NCBI RefSeq assembly: GCF_900142295.1
Contig: NZ_FSRL01000001.1
Coordinates: forward strand, 1,550,001-1,614,000
Length of the DNA stretch: 64,000 bases
Reading direction: 5' to 3'
Source: Vannielia litorea
GTDB lineage: Bacteria > Pseudomonadota > Alphaproteobacteria > Rhodobacterales > Rhodobacteraceae
Shown: in pieces, positions 1-14,892 of the stretch
Layout of the letters: the number at the start of each line of letters is the position of its first letter
How positions within the stretch are numbered: position 1 is the first letter of the stretch
Notes under the pieces: generated by a model
What the model saw: only the letters and a program-made list of their open reading frames with translations
Told to the model about the DNA's origin: nothing
The model's database searches: none
Program-made: the position numbers and the translations under genes

Positions 1-649
1 CGAGGAAAACGGCCAGAAGCTGGAGCCGATCGAGGAAGTCACCATCGACGTGGATGACGAGCACTCCGGCGCGGTGATCGAAAAGATCACCGGCGCGCGC
101 AAGGGCGACCTGGTGGAGATGAAGCCCGCGGGCGCCGGCAAGACCCGGATCATCGCCCATGTGCCCTCGCGGGGGCTCATCGGCTATCACGGCGAGTTCC
201 TGACCGACACGCGCGGCACCGGTGTGCTGAACCGCGTGTTTCACAGCTGGGCACCGCACAAGGGCCCGATCCCGGGCCGCCGCGCGGGCGTGCTGATCTC
301 GATGGAGCCCGGCGAGGCCGTGGCCTATGCGCTGTGGAACCTCGAGGATCGGGGCCGCATGTTCATCGGGGCGCAGACGCCCGTCTACACCGGCATGATC
401 ATCGGCGAGCACAGCCGCGACAACGATCTCGAGGTGAACCCGCTCAAGGGCAAGAAGCTGACCAACGTGCGGGCCTCGGGCACCGACGAGGCAGTGCGGC
501 TGACCACGCCCATCACCCACTCGCTCGAAGAAGCGATTGCCTACATCAACGACGACGAGCTGGTGGAGGTCACGCCCAACGCGATCCGCCTGCGCAAGCG
601 GCACCTCGATCCGCATGAGCGCAAGAAGGCTGCGCGCTCGGAGGGGTAG
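1..649 (+). CDS. typA: Ribosome-associated GTPase TypA/BipA, C-terminal part
   Basis: The reading frame is open from base 2, so the window cuts the gene and only the last 215 residues of a protein of about 600 are present. TypA/BipA is a translational GTPase of the EF-G family that acts on the ribosome in stress and assembly. The visible part carries the domain V and C-terminal domain signatures, such as the GLIGYHGEFLTDTRGTG and PGRRAGVLISMEPGEA segments, and ends in a basic region near RLRKRHLDPHERKK. The GTPase domain lies outside the window. A VOC-family gene follows after 46 bases on the same strand. Identification is firm because these blocks are highly conserved in TypA. Confidence 0.95.
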   Translation, partial: EENGQKLEPIEEVTIDVDDEHSGAVIEKITGARKGDLVEMKPAGAGKTRIIAHVPSRGLIGYHGEFLTDTRGTGVLNRVFHSWAPHKGPIPGRRAGVLISMEPGEAVAYALWNLEDRGRMFIGAQTPVYTGMIIGEHSRDNDLEVNPLKGKKLTNVRASGTDEAVRLTTPITHSLEEAIAYINDDELVEVTPNAIRLRKRHLDPHERKKAARSEG

Positions 650-695
650 TCGGCGGGCCTCCCGCGCCCTAGGGTTTGGGCAAAGGGAGGTTCAG

Positions 696-1280
696 ATGCA
701 GAAAATCCAGACCCAGGGGGTGCACCACATCACCCTGACCGGCGCCGACCGGCAAACCTCGATCGACTTCTGGGAGGGCGTGCTGGGCATGCCCTTCCTC
801 TTCGAGCAGCCCAACCTCGACAATGCCGACGAGAGCCACCTCTACTTCGATCCGGGCGACGGGCGGCTCATCACCATCTTCACCCATGAAGAGCGCAAGC
901 CGGACCGGCGGCGCACGCCCACCGAGCCGGGATGCGTGCATCACCTCGCCTTCATCGTCTCCAAGGCCACCTGGAACCAGGCAGAGGCGCGGCTCGAGGC
1001 ACGCGGCATCGGCCATTCCGGGCCCAAGGACCGGGGCTTCATGGATTCGCTCTACTTCAAGGATCCGCTCGGCCTGCTGATCGAGCTGGCCGCCTACAAG
1101 TTCGAGCCGCCCGCAGGCTGCACCCATGCCGAGGTGCTGGCCGAGGCACACCGGCTGCGGGTGGCCGCAGGCGACGAGGCCATTGCCGACGAGCACCTGG
1201 CCGATGCGATCGAGGCGCTGGTGGAACGGCGCAGCGCCACCCTCTCGGACGACCGCAGCGCAAAGAACCCCTACGCCTGA
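696..1280 (+). CDS. VOC (glyoxalase/dioxygenase) superfamily protein
   Basis: This 194-residue protein has two half-repeats of the vicinal oxygen chelate fold. The likely metal ligands are visible as the HHITLTG histidine near the N-terminus, the VHHLAFIV histidine in the second half, and the glutamate in LLIELAAYK. This fold includes glyoxalase I, extradiol dioxygenases and fosfomycin-resistance enzymes, so the substrate cannot be named from sequence. The ATG at 696 is preceded by GGGAGG with five bases of spacing, which fixes the start. The last 60 residues after the fold are an alpha-helical extension rich in Ala and Glu. It may be cotranscribed with typA, but nothing shows a functional link. 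Confidence 0.8.
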   Translation: MQKIQTQGVHHITLTGADRQTSIDFWEGVLGMPFLFEQPNLDNADESHLYFDPGDGRLITIFTHEERKPDRRRTPTEPGCVHHLAFIVSKATWNQAEARLEARGIGHSGPKDRGFMDSLYFKDPLGLLIELAAYKFEPPAGCTHAEVLAEAHRLRVAAGDEAIADEHLADAIEALVERRSATLSDDRSAKNPYA

Positions 1281-1288
1281 GCCCGGGT

Positions 1289-1645
1289 CTAGAACGGCCC
1301 CTTGAAGATGAAGAAGGCGCCGAGCGCGATGAAGCCGAACCCGAGCGCGTGGTTCAGCGTCAGCGCCTCCTTCAGGTAGGTGATCGAGAAACCGGCGAAG
1401 ACCACCAGGCTGATGATCTCCTGGATGGTCTTCAACTCCGCCGCGCTGTAGCTGGCATGGCCGATCCGGTTGGCCGGGACGGCGAGGCAGTACTCGATCA
1501 GCGCGATCCCCCAGCTGGCGAGGATCACCAGCCCGAGCGGCGCCGTCGGGAACTTGAGATGGCCATACCAGGCCAGCGTCATGAAGACGTTGGAGGCGGC
1601 CAGCAGGACGATGGGCAGCAGCGTCGTGGCGCTCAGGGACGTTAC
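1289..1645 (-). CDS. DUF486 family small membrane protein, start unresolved
   Basis: The frame encodes a hydrophobic protein of about 110 residues with four predicted membrane segments and the DUF486 landmarks SNVFMTLAWYGHLKFP and GFGFIALGAFFIFKGPF. The family is an EamA/SMR-like membrane group of unknown substrate. Homology begins at about base 1640, directly at the stop of the upstream DUF1330 gene, but no ATG, GTG or TTG lies there: the codons are GTA, ACG, TCC, CTG. The next ATG (1582) would remove the first membrane segment, and the next upstream GTG (1732) would overlap the DUF1330 gene by 91 bases. Translation may therefore start at CTG (1636) or be coupled to the upstream stop. The end given here marks the conserved reading frame. 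Confidence 0.7.
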   Translation of the reverse strand, partial: VTSLSATTLLPIVLLAASNVFMTLAWYGHLKFPTAPLGLVILASWGIALIEYCLAVPANRIGHASYSAAELKTIQEIISLVVFAGFSITYLKEALTLNHALGFGFIALGAFFIFKGPF

Positions 1646-1929
1646 TCCGAGGTCTCGACGACCATCAGCTCGCGCTCGCTGGCCCCGCGGGCATGGTCGA
1701 GCGCGGCCTGGTACTCGGGCGAGTTGTAGCACTCCACCGCCGCCTCGACGGAGGGGAACCGGGCCACCACGTTACGCGGCCGCTCCTTGCCCTCGAGTTG
1801 CACGAACCGGCCGCCGCGGGCGATGAAGCTGCCGCCATGCTTGGCGATGGCCGGGCCTGCCAGCTCGGCATATTTGCCATAGGCCTCGGCGTCGGAAACG
1901 GTGACGTGGGCGATCCAGAGTGCGGGCAT
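1642..1929 (-). CDS. DUF1330 domain protein
   Basis: This 95-residue protein matches the DUF1330 family throughout: an N-terminal strand ALWIAHVTVSD, the GGSFIARGG turn, and the ARFPSVEAAVECYNSPEYQA helix. The fold is a dimeric alpha/beta ferredoxin-like barrel, and no activity is established for most members. It starts three bases after the alaS stop and its own stop overlaps the DUF486 frame, so alaS-DUF1330-DUF486 looks like one minus-strand operon. Nothing in the sequence suggests a direct role in tRNA charging. Confidence 0.85.
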   Translation of the reverse strand: MPALWIAHVTVSDAEAYGKYAELAGPAIAKHGGSFIARGGRFVQLEGKERPRNVVARFPSVEAAVECYNSPEYQAALDHARGASERELMVVETSE

Positions 1930-1932
1930 GTC

Positions 1933-4587
<2,655 letters not shown>

Positions 4588-4665
4588 GATCATGTTCCGG
4601 GTGGGCGGACGTGAAGGTTCGCGCAGGTTTAGCCCCCTGCCCCGGTGCTGTCCACGGGCGAATGC

Positions 4666-4694
4666 GAAAAGGGCGGCCGTGGCGGGCCGCCCTT
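4666..4694 (-). terminator. Intrinsic terminator of recA
   Basis: On the minus strand the sequence forms a GC-rich stem of about ten pairs (AAGGGCGGCC with GGCCGCCCTT and a short loop) followed by TTTTCGC. It sits between the recA stop and the alaS start, so it most likely ends the recA transcript. Confidence 0.75.
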
Positions 4695-4719
4695 GCGTAT
4701 CGTGGCCCTGTGGTGCGGG

Positions 4720-5811
<1,092 letters not shown>

Positions 5812-5861
5812 TGTTTGCGTCCTTATCCCATATGCCGCCGGGAGCGGCAATGACTGCTGCT

Positions 5862-5876
5862 GTTCACCTCTTGTTC
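5862..5876. promoter_or_regulatory. LexA/SOS box of recA
   Basis: The sequence GTTCACCTCTTGTTC is an exact GTTC-N7-GTTC direct repeat, the LexA site of alphaproteobacteria. It lies 51 bases upstream of the recA start codon, where it would overlap the promoter. Confidence 0.88.
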
Positions 5877-6003
5877 CGCAAGCTATGCGATCAAAACGAG
5901 AACAAAGCAAGTTGAATCTTCACCTCGCCATGTTTGACGCCCCTTGGTTAATGAAGCGTGAACGTTTACGAAAAGCGGCGCAATACACGCGGAAGAGGTA
6001 TGG

Positions 6004-6621
6004 ATGCTGCTGTTCTGGGATGCCCGGCTGGTTTTTCTGGCGACCCCCAAGACGGGGACGCATGCGTTGGAATCGGCCCTCGGCGACGTGGCCGATATCG
6101 CCTTCCGGCACCCTCCCACGGTCAAGCACATGGGCTATGCCTGGTCGAACCGGGTGATGCCGCGGATCGTGGGCCAGAAGGAATGGACCGGCTTTCGCAC
6201 GGTGGCGGTGATGCGCGAGCCGCTGAGCTGGCTTGGCAGCTGGTACAGGTATCGGCGGCGCAACGATCTCCAAGGCCAGAGCAACTCGACGCGGGACATG
6301 AATTTTTCCAGATTTCTCAGGGGGTACCTGGCGGATCCCCAGCCGCCCTACGCCCGGCTCGGGCGGCAGTGGAAGTTCCTGCGCACCGAGGACGGGCGGG
6401 TCGGGATCGACTACCTGTTTCCCTATGAGCGCTTCGAAGAGCTCGTCGCCTTTCTCGAGAACCGTCTCGATCGCAAGATCACGCTGGAGCGGCAGAACGT
6501 GTCGCCCGAGGCGCCGCTCGAGGTCGACCCCGAGCTCGCGGCGCCCCTGGCGGCCCAGCTGGAGAAGGACTTCAGGCTCTACGACGCGCTGATCTCGGGC
6601 GGGGACTGGAAGAATATCTGA
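6004..6621 (+). CDS. Sulfotransferase family protein
   Basis: This 205-residue protein resembles the PAPS-dependent sulfotransferase fold. The 5'-phosphosulfate-binding loop is seen as FLATPKTGTHALESAL near residue 10, and the 3'-phosphate-binding segment as VMREPLSWLGSWYRYRR in the middle. Many Rhodobacterales have such a gene next to recA and cckA; the acceptor is unknown and could be a glycan or lipid. The ATG follows AAGAGG with five-base spacing. It is monocistronic, reading away from recA and converging on cckA. It could instead be a non-catalytic relative, since no acceptor-site residues can be identified by eye. Confidence 0.75.
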   Translation: MLLFWDARLVFLATPKTGTHALESALGDVADIAFRHPPTVKHMGYAWSNRVMPRIVGQKEWTGFRTVAVMREPLSWLGSWYRYRRRNDLQGQSNSTRDMNFSRFLRGYLADPQPPYARLGRQWKFLRTEDGRVGIDYLFPYERFEELVAFLENRLDRKITLERQNVSPEAPLEVDPELAAPLAAQLEKDFRLYDALISGGDWKNI

Positions 6622-6654
6622 CCCGATCGCCAGCCGTCGCGGCGGCACCCGCGG

Positions 6655-8973
6655 TCAGTGGATCTGGTCGTGCACGGTTGCGGTCAGCTCGTTGAGCGAG
6701 AAGGGCTTGGGCAGGAAGACGGAATTCGGGATCAGGGCCTGCTCGTTGTCGAAGCTGTCCTCGGCATAGCCGGACACGAAGACAACCTTCACGTCGGGCC
6801 GCATCTCCAGGGCCTTCCTCACCCAGCTCGGGCCGTCCATGCCCGGCATGATGACATCGGTCACGAAGACATCGACTTTCAGCTCGATGTCCTCGAGCAC
6901 GCGCAGGGCCTCCTCGGCGTTTTCGGCCTCGAGGACGGTGTAGCCCCGCATCCGCAGCGCGCGCGAAGCGAAGGCTCGCACGGGGGCCTCGTCTTCGACC
7001 AGAAGGATCACGCCCTCGCCCTTCCCGGCGGGCTCGCGCGGGAGCTGGTCGAGGGCCCGGCGCGGCGCTTCTTCGGGCCGGTCGTAGGCCGGGAAATAGA
7101 GCGTGAAGCTGCTGCCCTGGCCGAGGATCGAATCCACGAAGATATAGCCGCCGCTCTGCTTGACGATGCCATAGGCGGTCGAGAGCCCGAGCCCGGTGCC
7201 CTCGCCCGGGCGCTTGGTGGTCCAGAACGGCTCGAAGATCTTGCCGATCTTGTCGGGGTGGATGCCGGTGCCCTGGTCGGAAACCGAGACCACCACATAG
7301 GTGCCGGCGGGCACGGTGGCGCGGTCGCGGTGCAGCTCTTCGTCGAGCGTGCGGGTCTGGGTCTCGACGGTGATGGTGCCGCCCTCGGGCATGGCATCGC
7401 GGGCGTTGACCACGAGGTTCATGATGACCTGCTCGAGCTGGCGCTTGTCGGCCCGGATGGCGGGCAGCTCGGGGTCGTGGGTGAGCGAGAGACTCACGCG
7501 CTCCCCCACCAGCCGGTTGAGCAGGTGGCCGAGGTCCGACAGCGTCTCGCGCATGTCGAGGATCTCGGGCTGGAGGTTCTGCTTTCGGGAGAAGGCGAGC
7601 AACTGGCCGACGAGGCTGGCGGCGCGATTGGCGTTCTGGTTGATCTGCACCAGGTCGCCGTAGTCCGGATCGCCCTGGTCGTGGCGCAGCAGCAGCAGGT
7701 CGCAATGGCCGGAGATGGCGGTGAGCAGGTTGTTGAAATCATGCGCCACGCCGCCCGCGAGCTGGCCGATGGCCTGCATCTTCTGGCTCTGGACGAACTG
7801 GGCCTCGAGCGTCTTCAGCTCGGTCGCGTCGTTGAGCACCGCCACCAGCGAGGGCTCGCCGTTCTCGACCACGCGACTCAGCGAGACCTGGAGGAACACG
7901 TCTTTCAGAGGCATCTTGGCGCGGGCGACCTCGGCCCGCAGCGGGCCGCGACCCTCGGCGGCGTCGGTGACCCAGTCGCGCACCGAGCGGCCAAGCCCCT
8001 CGACCAGCTCGGCAAAGGACATGTCGATCACGTCGTCATGGCCCAGGAGCTCGCGCGCCAGGCGGTTGGCCATCGAAAGCGTGCCATCCCTGCGGATGCG
8101 CAGCAGCGCGACCGGCAGATGGTCGAGCACCTCCGTGGCCGCGGAAACGGCGGCGGGCTGCGTGGCGGGTTTGCCGGCCGGCAGCAGATAGACCTCGCGC
8201 CGCCCGGCCTGCCCCGCCACCTCGACCACATGGCACGGCAGCTCGCCCGAGGGCCCCGAAATGCGCTGCGGTCCGCCGAGACCGTCCTCGGGCACATCGA
8301 CGAAGACCTCCTCGAGCCGCTTGGCGCGCCCGCCCAGAACGCGGCGGAGGGCCTCGTTCATGAACAGGATCGCGCCGGTCTTGTTGACCGTCATCATCGG
8401 CAGGCTGAGACTCTCGGCGCCGCGCGAGCCGTCGCGCTCGACCATGTCTTCCATCCGCCACAGGAATCCCTCCTGCCCGAGCCGGTGGACCACGAGCCGC
8501 ATGTGGCCCTTGCGTGTGACCACATCTTCCGAAGTGTGGCCGCGCGCTTCGGCCCGGGCCTCGAGCCGGCTGAGCAGCGCGGCGGGGCTGGCCAGAAGAT
8601 CCCGCATGATCCGTGGCAGGGTCTCGCCCGCCTCGGCCGAGAAGCGCTTGCGCGCGCTGGCGTTGAGATGGGTCACGCAGCCCAGCGGATCGGTGGTGAA
8701 ACAGGGGGCGGAATCGAGCTCGGTAAAGCCTGCAACCGTTGCGGCAAGGGCCTTCTCCGCTTCGGCCTGACGCCCGGAGAGCAGCTTGAGCAGCACCGCC
8801 ACGGCAGCCAGCGTGGATCCGCAGGCCACCAGAACGAGAGACAGCCGCAGATCGGGCAGGAAGGCGCCCACGCCGAGGAAGACGACCGCGGCGCCCAGCA
8901 CATGCCAGACCCTTCCCCGAAAGGCCTGCGCGGTTCGCGCAAGCGGTGAAGGTGTCAGCGCTGGGTGCGACAC
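6655..8973 (-). CDS. cckA: CckA-type hybrid histidine kinase
   Basis: CckA feeds phosphate through ChpT to CtrA and so controls cell-cycle, motility and gene-transfer-agent genes in alphaproteobacteria. The 772-residue protein has two N-terminal membrane segments, PAS-like regions, a HisKA domain with the phospho-acceptor in [11 protein letters not shown] near residue 400, an HATPase domain ([25 protein letters not shown]), and a C-terminal receiver with the aspartate in [13 protein letters not shown]. The GTG at 8973 is chosen because GAAGGGAG precedes it by nine bases; upstream ATG (8997) and TTG (9009) codons lack a site. A perfect CtrA motif lies 51-65 bases upstream, implying feedback by the pathway's own output. 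Confidence 0.93.
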   Translation of the reverse strand: MSHPALTPSPLARTAQAFRGRVWHVLGAAVVFLGVGAFLPDLRLSLVLVACGSTLAAVAVLLKLLSGRQAEAEKALAATVAGFTELDSAPCFTTDPLGCVTHLNASARKRFSAEAGETLPRIMRDLLASPAALLSRLEARAEARGHTSEDVVTRKGHMRLVVHRLGQEGFLWRMEDMVERDGSRGAESLSLPMMTVNKTGAILFMNEALRRVLGGRAKRLEEVFVDVPEDGLGGPQRISGPSGELPCHVVEVAGQAGRREVYLLPAGKPATQPAAVSAATEVLDHLPVALLRIRRDGTLSMANRLARELLGHDDVIDMSFAELVEGLGRSVRDWVTDAAEGRGPLRAEVARAKMPLKDVFLQVSLSRVVENGEPSLVAVLNDATELKTLEAQFVQSQKMQAIGQLAGGVAHDFNNLLTAISGHCDLLLLRHDQGDPDYGDLVQINQNANRAASLVGQLLAFSRKQNLQPEILDMRETLSDLGHLLNRLVGERVSLSLTHDPELPAIRADKRQLEQVIMNLVVNARDAMPEGGTITVETQTRTLDEELHRDRATVPAGTYVVVSVSDQGTGIHPDKIGKIFEPFWTTKRPGEGTGLGLSTAYGIVKQSGGYIFVDSILGQGSSFTLYFPAYDRPEEAPRRALDQLPREPAGKGEGVILLVEDEAPVRAFASRALRMRGYTVLEAENAEEALRVLEDIELKVDVFVTDVIMPGMDGPSWVRKALEMRPDVKVVFVSGYAEDSFDNEQALIPNSVFLPKPFSLNELTATVHDQIH

Positions 8974-9023
8974 GTGTCGGAACTCCCTTCGAATCATTGC
9001 ACTGCACAATCGCCCGAAAATCG

Positions 9024-9038
9024 TTAATCGGGGATTAA
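9024..9038. promoter_or_regulatory. CtrA binding motif upstream of cckA
   Basis: TTAATCGGGGATTAA is an exact TTAA-N7-TTAA match to the CtrA consensus. It lies in the short gap between rsmB and cckA, 51 bases before the cckA start. Confidence 0.7.
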
Positions 9039-9069
9039 GAACACTCGGGGCCCGCGAGACTCCGCGGGG

Positions 9070-10233
9070 TCAGGCACCACCCTGACGTGTGAAAACGGCG
9101 AGAAAAAACCCGTCGCCGCCGTCGCGCGGGGTGAGCCGAAGGCTGCTTTCCTGCTGCCAACCCGGATTGCGCGCCAGGAAGCCCGCGGCCTGCGCCCCGT
9201 TCTCGGCATCGAGCAGGGAGCAGGTGACATAGGCCAGCCGCCCTTGCGGTGCGACGCGCGGCGCGACCTCCTCGAGGATCGCGGCCTGGGTGGCGGCAAG
9301 GGCCGACAGGCCATCTTGGTCGAGCTGCCACTTGGCCTCGGGCTGGCGGCGCCAGGCGCCGGAGCCGGAACAGGGCACATCGGCCACCACCAGCTCGAAC
9401 CGGCCCTCGGGCGCCTCCGTGCGGGTGATCTCCACCCCGGCACGGGCGGCACGGGCCGGAATGTCGTTCATCCGTCGGGGGTTGGCGTCATGGGCGAAGT
9501 AGCGCAGCGCCGGCGCGCGGGCCGCGAGGGCGAGGCTCTTGCCGCCACCGCCCGCACAGAAATCGAGCACCCGGCCCTGCGCGGGCAGCGGAATCGCCTC
9601 GCAAATGGCCTGGGAGCCGGCATCCTGCAGCTCCACCAGACCCTCGGCGAAGGCGCGGGTGGCCTGGATGCGGCGCGCGCCCGCGGTGACGCGGAGCGCA
9701 TGGGGCGCGAGCGGAAAAGGCTCAGCTTCGACCCCCTCGGCGGCGAGTGCGGCGCAGGCCTCTTCGCGCGTGGCCTTCAGCGCGTTCACCCGCAAGAACA
9801 CATCAGCCCGCGCCTGCAGGGCCTTGAGAACAGGCTCGAAATCGGGCCCGAGCGAGGCCTCCAGCTCGGCCGACAGCCAGGCCGGGCAATCCAGCGCCGC
9901 AGGGCCTTCGGGCGCATCACCCGCGGCGCGCTCCTCCGGCGACAGGGGTGCGGGGGCGTGGCCCTCGCCGGTGAAGACCTCGTCCGGGTCGCGGCCCTCG
10001 GCGCGCAGCAGGCCCAGCATCAGCGCCCGGCCGCTCAGCCCGCCGCCCCAGGCGGCACAGCTCGACCGGCGGCGCAGGGCGTCGAACACGTGATCACGGA
10101 TCGCGGCGCGGTCCTTGCTGCCGGCGAAGCGGTTGGCCCGGCCCCAGCGGCTCAGGGCCTGCTCGGCGGCAAGGCCGGTGGCGATGGCATCCAGCACCTC
10201 GGCGGCGGCGGCAATACGGGCGGCGGGGGTCAT
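9070..10233 (-). CDS. rsmB: RsmB-family rRNA cytosine-5 methyltransferase
   Basis: RsmB methylates C967 of 16S rRNA using S-adenosylmethionine. The 387-residue protein has an N-terminal NusB-like helical region, the SAM-binding motif VLDFCAGGGGKSLALAA, motif IV with its cysteine in ADVPCSGSGAWRR, and the nucleophile cysteine in YVTCSLLDAENG. Both conserved cysteines of the RsmB/NOP2 family are therefore present. The exact target C967 is inferred from family membership. It reads toward cckA and sits 31 bases downstream of guaB on the same strand, so guaB-rsmB may be cotranscribed. Confidence 0.88.
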   Translation of the reverse strand: MTPAARIAAAAEVLDAIATGLAAEQALSRWGRANRFAGSKDRAAIRDHVFDALRRRSSCAAWGGGLSGRALMLGLLRAEGRDPDEVFTGEGHAPAPLSPEERAAGDAPEGPAALDCPAWLSAELEASLGPDFEPVLKALQARADVFLRVNALKATREEACAALAAEGVEAEPFPLAPHALRVTAGARRIQATRAFAEGLVELQDAGSQAICEAIPLPAQGRVLDFCAGGGGKSLALAARAPALRYFAHDANPRRMNDIPARAARAGVEITRTEAPEGRFELVVADVPCSGSGAWRRQPEAKWQLDQDGLSALAATQAAILEEVAPRVAPQGRLAYVTCSLLDAENGAQAAGFLARNPGWQQESSLRLTPRDGGDGFFLAVFTRQGGA

Positions 10234-10264
10234 CGCGCTACCTCAACTCGGGCCCGCAAGCGCT

Positions 10265-12563
<2,299 letters not shown>

Positions 12564-12616
12564 GTCTGCGCTCTAGGCTCCGTGCAGGGGCATCGCAAGC
12601 CCGCGGCGATGGCCGG

Positions 12617-13456
12617 TCATGTCTCGGCCTTCGGGACAGGCGCGGCCAGGGTTGCGGTGCGCCGGAAGGCCAGGGTCAGGACGCTCGCGCCGATCAGCAC
12701 GTTGAGGGCGTAGACCAGGTTGAAGGCCAGGTCGAGCAGGGAGAAGGCCCAGAGCGGCATGCCCTCCTGTCCGGCGTCCCAGAGTGCGGCGTCGTGCTCC
12801 AGCAGGGCGGCGTAGGCGAGGTAGTAGACGGCTCCGGCGGGGATCCAGAGCAGGAGCGACCAGGCCGACGCCGAGGCAAACCAGCGGCGCAGGGCCCCGC
12901 CGAGCGCGTCGTTCCAGGTGCCATCGCGGCGGATGGCGAGTGCCGGAAGGGCGCGGGCGAAGTGGAAGAAGAGCCAGATGACGAGCCAGAGGCAGCCGAG
13001 GCCCATCAGTGCAACCCAGGGGCTGGCCGCGACGACCTCCAGAGGCGACAGGAGAAAGCCGGACATGCTCGGCTCCATGACGACGGCGCCTGTGCCGACC
13101 AGCCTGGTCAGCAGGAAATAGAGCACGAGAAAGAGCACGATCCCCAGGATGCCAGCGGCGAGGCCCGCGAAGAACCAGCCGAGCGCGTAGCGCGGCACGG
13201 GGCGGGCGTAGCGGGTGCCGAAGGGCCCCGGGCGCTCATCGAGCAGCGCGCCGCGGTGCCAGCCTACGGCGGCCCAGGAGAAAAGGAGAAACTCGGCAAT
13301 CGTAACCGGCAGGCCGACGCCACCGGGCCATGCCCTGTAGTAAAGCTCGTAGATCAGAGTACTGAGCAGGAACGGAAGCCAGATGACCCTGAGCGCCGTG
13401 CCGCGCCCACGCCAGACCTCCGCCACGGCGGGCCAGAAAATGCCCTTGCTTTCCAT
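12617..13456 (-). CDS. Unrecognised polytopic membrane protein
   Basis: This 279-residue protein is almost entirely hydrophobic, with about six predicted membrane segments separated by short loops (for example VIWLPFLLSTLIYELYY, FAGLAAGILGIVLFLVLYFLL and LMGLGCLWLVIWLFFHFA). It has no transporter or enzyme signature that I can identify; the overall pattern is that of a DUF4013- or glycerophosphodiesterase-membrane-domain-like protein, but that is only an impression. It ends 53 bases before the other unknown membrane protein on the same strand, suggesting a two-gene unit. Confidence 0.65.
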   Translation of the reverse strand: MESKGIFWPAVAEVWRGRGTALRVIWLPFLLSTLIYELYYRAWPGGVGLPVTIAEFLLFSWAAVGWHRGALLDERPGPFGTRYARPVPRYALGWFFAGLAAGILGIVLFLVLYFLLTRLVGTGAVVMEPSMSGFLLSPLEVVAASPWVALMGLGCLWLVIWLFFHFARALPALAIRRDGTWNDALGGALRRWFASASAWSLLLWIPAGAVYYLAYAALLEHDAALWDAGQEGMPLWAFSLLDLAFNLVYALNVLIGASVLTLAFRRTATLAAPVPKAET

Positions 13457-13502
13457 ACCCTTCCCACTCGTCTCTCACCTTGCGGGCAAGATGCCGGAAG
13501 GA

Positions 13503-13525
13503 CGGGCCGGCCGCAAGCCGGCCCG
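13503..13525 (-). terminator. GC hairpin downstream of dctD-like gene
   Basis: A perfect eight-pair stem, GGGCCGGC with GCCGGCCC and loop CGCAA, extended by one pair, lies eleven bases after the dctD stop on the minus strand. The downstream sequence is only weakly T-rich, so termination here may be inefficient or Rho-assisted. Confidence 0.5.
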
Positions 13526-13535
13526 CAGGAGGGGG

Positions 13536-14870
13536 TCAACCGAGGTAGTCGGAGCGTTGCAGCCCGTATTTGGCCATCTTCTCGTTCAGCGTGCGGCGCG
13601 GCAGGCAGAGTTCTTCCATCACGTTGACGATGGAGCCCTTGTGCCGGCGCATGGTGTTGTCGATCAGCATCCGCTCGAAGGCTTCCACATACTCCTTCAG
13701 CGGTTTGCCCTCGGTGGTCATGACCGGCTGCACCTCGCCCTCGTCGTTCATCAGCAGCGAGGCGATGGTGCCCGAGCCGCGACGGGCCTGAAGCACGGCG
13801 CGCTCGGCAATGTTGATGAGCTGGCGGACGTTGCCCTGCCAGGGCGCCTGCAGCAGCTGCGCGGCCTCCTGGGCGGAGACGGCGGGGGCCTCGCAGCCGT
13901 ATTCCTCGGCGAACTGCTCGGAGAGCCGGGTGAAAAGCAGCAGGATGTCCTCGCCGCGCTGGCGCAGCGGCGGCAGGGTGATCTTCATCGCCGCCAGCCG
14001 GTAGTAGAGATCGGGGCGCAGCGCATCCTCCGAGGTCTTGCCCTGCTCCTGCAGGTTGGAGACGGCGACGATGCGGGTTTCGGCGGGCGTGCCCTGCTCG
14101 TTGATGAACTGCAGCAGCCGGGCCTGAAGGCCGGGCGAGAGCGCCTCGATATCCTCGAGGCAGAGCGTGCCGCCGCGCGCCTGCTCGACCAGAGGCAGGC
14201 GGCCCTTGTCGGCGTTGCCCTCGAAGAGCTGGGCCGCAAGCTCCTCCTCGTCGAAAGCGGCGCAGGAGACGATCACGAACTCCTTGCTGGCGCGGCTGCC
14301 GACGGCATGCAGCGCATGGGCCGCGAGGGTCTTGCCGGTGCCGGTTTCGCCGTCGATCAGCACGTGGCCGTCGGCCTGGCCGAGATCGAGGATGTCCTCG
14401 CGCAGCCGTTCCATGACCGGCGAGGCGCCGATCAGCTTTTTCATGATCGTGGTGCCGCCGCCCAGCTCGCGGCGCAGCGCGCGGGCATCCAGGCTCATCC
14501 GGCGGCGCTGGGTGGCGCGCTTGGCGAGCTGGGTCATCCGGTCGGGGTTGAAGGGCTTCTCGAGAAAGTCGAAGGCCCCGACCCGCATCGCCTCCACCGC
14601 CATCGGCACGTCGCCGTGGCCGGTGATCATGATTACCGGCAGCGCAGAGTCCTGCGCCATCAGCTTTTTCAGCAGCGCCATGCCGTCCATGCCGGGCATC
14701 CGGATGTCGGAAACCACCGCGCCGGGATAGTCGGGGCCGATGCCCTTCAGGGCCTCTTCGGCGGAGGGGTAGGTCTCTGTCTCGAAACCCGAGAGCGCCA
14801 GCCATTGGCTGATGGATTGGCGCATGTCCTGTTCGTCGTCGATGATTGCGATCTTCATAGCCTGTGCCAT
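13536..14870 (-). CDS. dctD: DctD-like response regulator lacking the GAFTGA loop
   Basis: The 444-residue protein has a receiver domain with phospho-acceptor Asp55 (VSDIRMPGMDG), a linker, an AAA+ domain and a Fis-type DNA-binding helix-turn-helix at the end (GSIVNVMEELCLPRRTLNEKM). It pairs with the sensor kinase 22 bases upstream, as DctD does with DctB in C4-dicarboxylate control. The Walker A motif GETGTGKT is at residues 174-181. The GAFTGA loop that contacts sigma-54 is missing: the expected segment reads FEGNADKGRL near residues 217-224, and Walker B reads GGTLCLEDIE instead of the usual GGTLFLDEI. I infer that it does not activate sigma-54 promoters in the standard way, as is known for NtrC of Rhodobacter capsulatus. 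Start at 14870 is the first ATG before the receiver; 14858 is possible. Confidence 0.85.
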   Translation of the reverse strand: MAQAMKIAIIDDEQDMRQSISQWLALSGFETETYPSAEEALKGIGPDYPGAVVSDIRMPGMDGMALLKKLMAQDSALPVIMITGHGDVPMAVEAMRVGAFDFLEKPFNPDRMTQLAKRATQRRRMSLDARALRRELGGGTTIMKKLIGASPVMERLREDILDLGQADGHVLIDGETGTGKTLAAHALHAVGSRASKEFVIVSCAAFDEEELAAQLFEGNADKGRLPLVEQARGGTLCLEDIEALSPGLQARLLQFINEQGTPAETRIVAVSNLQEQGKTSEDALRPDLYYRLAAMKITLPPLRQRGEDILLLFTRLSEQFAEEYGCEAPAVSAQEAAQLLQAPWQGNVRQLINIAERAVLQARRGSGTIASLLMNDEGEVQPVMTTEGKPLKEYVEAFERMLIDNTMRRHKGSIVNVMEELCLPRRTLNEKMAKYGLQRSDYLG

Positions 14871-14892
14871 GTGTTGTCCTGTCGTCCCTGCT

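Noticed and set aside
5946..5960. TTAA-N7-TGAA as CtrA site before the sulfotransferase
   Set aside because: Only one half matches; single TTAA half-sites are expected by chance.
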